Shown here: piece by piece, positions 62,241-64,000 of the stretch
How positions within the stretch are numbered: the stretch's first letter is position 1
Layout: every line of letters starts with the position of its first letter
DNA from: a bacterium
GTDB taxonomy: Bacteria > Cyanobacteriota > Sericytochromatia > S15B-MN24 > UBA4093
Length of the DNA stretch: 64,000 nt
Assembly (NCBI GenBank): GCA_017744355.1
Contig: JAGIBK010000002.1
Span: forward strand, 649,660 to 713,659
Reading direction: 5' to 3'
Position numbers and translations under genes: made by a program
Notes under the pieces: model-generated
The model's database searches: none
What the model was told of the DNA's origin: nothing
What the model saw: the letters and a program-made list of their open reading frames with translations, nothing else

Positions 62241-63431
62241 ATGCGTCTGGCTTCGCGTCTGAGCGCCCTTGCGGCCTTGTCGTTGACCTTCACCTGCATC
62301 GCGGGGTGTACGACCACCGGGCTCTTCCGCAGCACCTTGCCGAGCGACATGGCACCCGCTCAGGGCGAGGCCATCGCGCCGAACGGGAGCTTTGCTTCGG
62401 GGGCTCCGGGGAGCGAGCAGCAGGGTTCGGGGCTCAAGGGCGGCGAGGTGGACGACAATGCCGACTTCGCGGCGTACCTGACGTATCTCTCGAGCTTCTC
62501 CGGCGGTGGCGTCGCGCCCCTGGATGTCTCCGAGCGCTTTCAGTTTTGGTTGAGGGATCCGGCCTCGCGGAGTGTTCCCAACGCCACGGTCACGGTGCTC
62601 GCGGGGGTCGATGAGGTGTTTTCGGCGAAATCCGCCAGCAATGGCCGGGTCCTCTTCTTCCCCAAGGCCTTCCCGCTTGCCGCGCAGGCGAGCGACTCGT
62701 TCACGGTGCGGGTCGAGAAGGGGGCACAGCAGTTCACCCGGACGATCCCGAAAGACGGCGCGCGCGACGTGGTGCTCGAGTGGCCCGAGGCGCGCGCGGA
62801 CATCGCGCCCAAGCTTGATCTCTGCTTTACCCTGGACGTGACGGGCAGCATGGGGGATGAGCTGAGCCGAATCCAGACGACCATCGGGGACATCGCCGCG
62901 CGGATCAAAAGCTTGCCGGATGCCCCGGTGCTTCGCTACGGCTTGGTGGCGTATCGCGATCGCGGCGACGACTTCGTGACCCGGCACTTCGACTTCACCC
63001 CCGACCTGGACACCTTCCGTGCACGCCTCAACTCGCTGGCGGCGGCGGGCGGCGGCGACTACCCCGAGGCCCTGAACGAGGGCGTCGGAACGTCGCTCAA
63101 TGCGCTGAGCTGGGATGCAGCAGAGAGCGTGCGCCTCATGTTCATGGTGGGCGACGCCCCGCCGCACCTGGACTACCCGCAAGACGTCCCCTACACCACC
63201 CACATGGTCAAGGCCGCAGAGCGCGGCATCAAGATCTACCCGCTCGGGGCGAGCGGCCTCGACGCCAGGGGGGAATATGTCTTCCGGCAGATGGCGCAAT
63301 TTACCGGCGGCAAGTTCCTGTTTCTCACCTACGGCGGGCAAACCTCGCATCAGGTGGGGACCGTGCAGGAGAACAACCTGGATGATCTGGTGGTGGGCAT
63401 TGTGAAAGCCGAGTTGGCCGATTTGAAATAA
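62241..63431 (+). CDS. VWA-domain lipoprotein
   Basis: A 396-aa protein. The ATG follows GAGAGGAGATTTGT. The lipoprotein signal ends 'CIAGC' (Cys23). After a Gly/Ser-rich linker and a beta-sandwich region (about 95-185), a von Willebrand A domain (about 190-395) begins 'LCFTLDVTGSMGDELSRI' with the MIDAS D-x-T-x-S. Such proteins bind partners through a metal ion at the cell surface. Monocistronic. Confidence 0.87.
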   Translation: MRLASRLSALAALSLTFTCIAGCTTTGLFRSTLPSDMAPAQGEAIAPNGSFASGAPGSEQQGSGLKGGEVDDNADFAAYLTYLSSFSGGGVAPLDVSERFQFWLRDPASRSVPNATVTVLAGVDEVFSAKSASNGRVLFFPKAFPLAAQASDSFTVRVEKGAQQFTRTIPKDGARDVVLEWPEARADIAPKLDLCFTLDVTGSMGDELSRIQTTIGDIAARIKSLPDAPVLRYGLVAYRDRGDDFVTRHFDFTPDLDTFRARLNSLAAAGGGDYPEALNEGVGTSLNALSWDAAESVRLMFMVGDAPPHLDYPQDVPYTTHMVKAAERGIKIYPLGASGLDARGEYVFRQMAQFTGGKFLFLTYGGQTSHQVGTVQENNLDDLVVGIVKAELADLK

Positions 63432-63446
63432 AGTTGGCGAGAAGGG

Positions 63447-63475
63447 TTGACACCCGGTTAAGGCGGTGATAAGTT
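63447..63475 (+). promoter_or_regulatory. Promoter of the tRNA-tuf transcript
   Basis: TTGACA (63447-63452) and TAAGTT (63470-63475) are separated by 17 bp, about 95 bp before tRNA-Tyr. Confidence 0.65.
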
Positions 63476-63570
63476 TGAAGAGTGGTTGCGCGTTGCATCG
63501 CAGCGGGCCGCCACCGAACGAAATCAAGTCAGCGCCTTGTGTGCCCCGGGGTTTCGCTCGCAATTTATTT

Positions 63571-63652
63571 GGAGGGATACCCAAGTGGCCAAAGGGATCT
63601 GACTGTAAATCAGACGGCTCTGCCTTCGTAGGTTCGAATCCTACTCCCTCCA
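63571..63652 (+). tRNA. tRNA-Tyr (anticodon GTA)
   Basis: An 82-nt class II tRNA with a long variable arm. The acceptor GGAGGGA pairs with TCCCTCC, discriminator A, and CCA is encoded next (63653-63655). The anticodon stem TCTGA/TCAGA encloses CTGTAAA, giving GTA. Confidence 0.96.
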
Positions 63653-63659
63653 CCACCAA

Positions 63660-63732
63660 GCCCACGTAGCTCAGTCGGTAGAGCGTATCCTTGGTAAGGA
63701 TAAGGTCACCGGTTCAATCCCGGTCGTGGGCT
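63660..63732 (+). tRNA. tRNA-Thr (anticodon GGT)
   Basis: A 73-nt cloverleaf. The acceptor GCCCACG pairs with CGTGGGC, discriminator T. The anticodon stem TATCC/GGATA encloses TTGGTAA, giving GGT. CCA is not encoded. It lies 7 bp after tRNA-Tyr and just before tuf, as in the tRNA-tufB operon of enterics. Confidence 0.96.
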
Positions 63733-63806
63733 CTTTTCTTTGCTTATTTGATTTTTTCCGGACCCCAGCATAACTAACGGCTACTTGAGGAGGAATCACC
63801 AAGACC

Positions 63807-64000
63807 ATGGCCAGAGCGAAGTTCGAGCGTAACAAGACGCACGTCAATATCGGCACGATCGGTCACGTCGACCACGGCAAGACCACCCTGACCGCCGCCA
63901 TCACGATGACGCTGGCTGCCGCCGGCAGCGCGAAGGCGATGGCCTACGCCGACATCGACGCCGCCCCCGAAGAGAAGGCCCGCGGCATCACCATCAACAC
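63807..64000 (+). CDS. tuf: Elongation factor Tu, N-terminal part
   Basis: The first 64 residues are present: [20 protein letters not shown] with the P loop '[10 protein letters not shown]' and, at the edge, '[11 protein letters not shown]' of switch I. EF-Tu delivers aminoacyl-tRNA to the ribosome. The ATG follows GAGGAGGAATCACCAAGACC. The gene continues beyond the window. Confidence 0.98.
   Translation, partial: MARAKFERNKTHVNIGTIGHVDHGKTTLTAAITMTLAAAGSAKAMAYADIDAAPEEKARGITIN

Noticed and set aside
63671..63856. Minus-strand open frame across tRNA-Thr and the tuf leader
   Set aside because: It overlaps a tRNA and the EF-Tu start and has no ribosome site or recognisable motif.

Overview
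The window is high-GC DNA (about two thirds G+C by eye) from a diderm bacterium. A TonB-type energiser sits beside a predicted outer-membrane barrel, and many exported proteins carry lipoprotein signal peptides ending in A/G-G-C. Start codons include many GTG and several TTG, each usually preceded by a GGAGG-type ribosome binding site, and intrinsic terminators are strong. A lineage near the non-photosynthetic relatives of Cyanobacteria (Sericytochromatia-like) would fit the gene style and the TTAA 11-bp repeats. That is only an impression from style and would need marker genes to settle.

Layout. 0-2.6 kb: a membrane-bound SpoIIE/RsbU-type phosphatase. 2.7-6.6 kb: a compact cassette that looks like a ribosomally made, modified peptide (RiPP) system: an 81-aa precursor-like protein, a radical SAM/SPASM enzyme and an ASKHA-fold (HyuA/MfnF-like) protein on the minus strand, with a divergent M50 membrane protease. 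This is the most interesting locus. 6.7-9.1 kb: a lipoprotein subtilase and an unknown lipoprotein. 9.1-17.4 kb: one probable operon of a giant TPR protein, outer-membrane barrel, TonB, HD-GYP protein and GbsR/MarR regulator. 17.4-23.8 kb: lipoate ligase, DNA methyltransferase, a lipoprotein, a MerR-like regulator, a cNMP-binding protein and a MASE1 histidine kinase. 23.8-28.2 kb: the complete glycine cleavage operon gcvT-gcvH-gcvPA-gcvPB, whose H protein would be lipoylated by the nearby ligase. 28.3-33.9 kb: lipoprotein GH1 glycosidase, second lipoprotein subtilase, NHL-repeat lipoprotein, TrmL and another lipoprotein.

34-40.5 kb is a housekeeping run: rsmB-rlmN-rsgA, then glmU-prs-pth. 40.5-42.1 kb holds two unrecognised minus-strand proteins, one glycine-zipper-like, behind a cluster of ACGGTTA-type repeats. 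42.3-47.8 kb is an operon of four exported lipoproteins with Ig-like and IPT/TIG-like domains, followed by a 970-aa protein carrying two SARP/BTAD-like DNA-binding modules. 50.8-62 kb has a tRNA-Thr, a decayed serine-recombinase domain, a DJ-1 protein, an endonuclease III relative, a PAS/GAF histidine kinase, a clostripain-like lipoprotein, pyrophosphatase, a TrkA/TrkH potassium uptake pair, a NeuD-like acyltransferase, an SMR exporter and several small proteins. The window ends with a VWA lipoprotein and the conserved tRNA-Tyr, tRNA-Thr, tuf arrangement; EF-Tu runs off the edge.

Most long open frames antisense to these genes are the usual high-GC shadows and were left out. I saw no CRISPR array, insertion sequence, prophage or rRNA.
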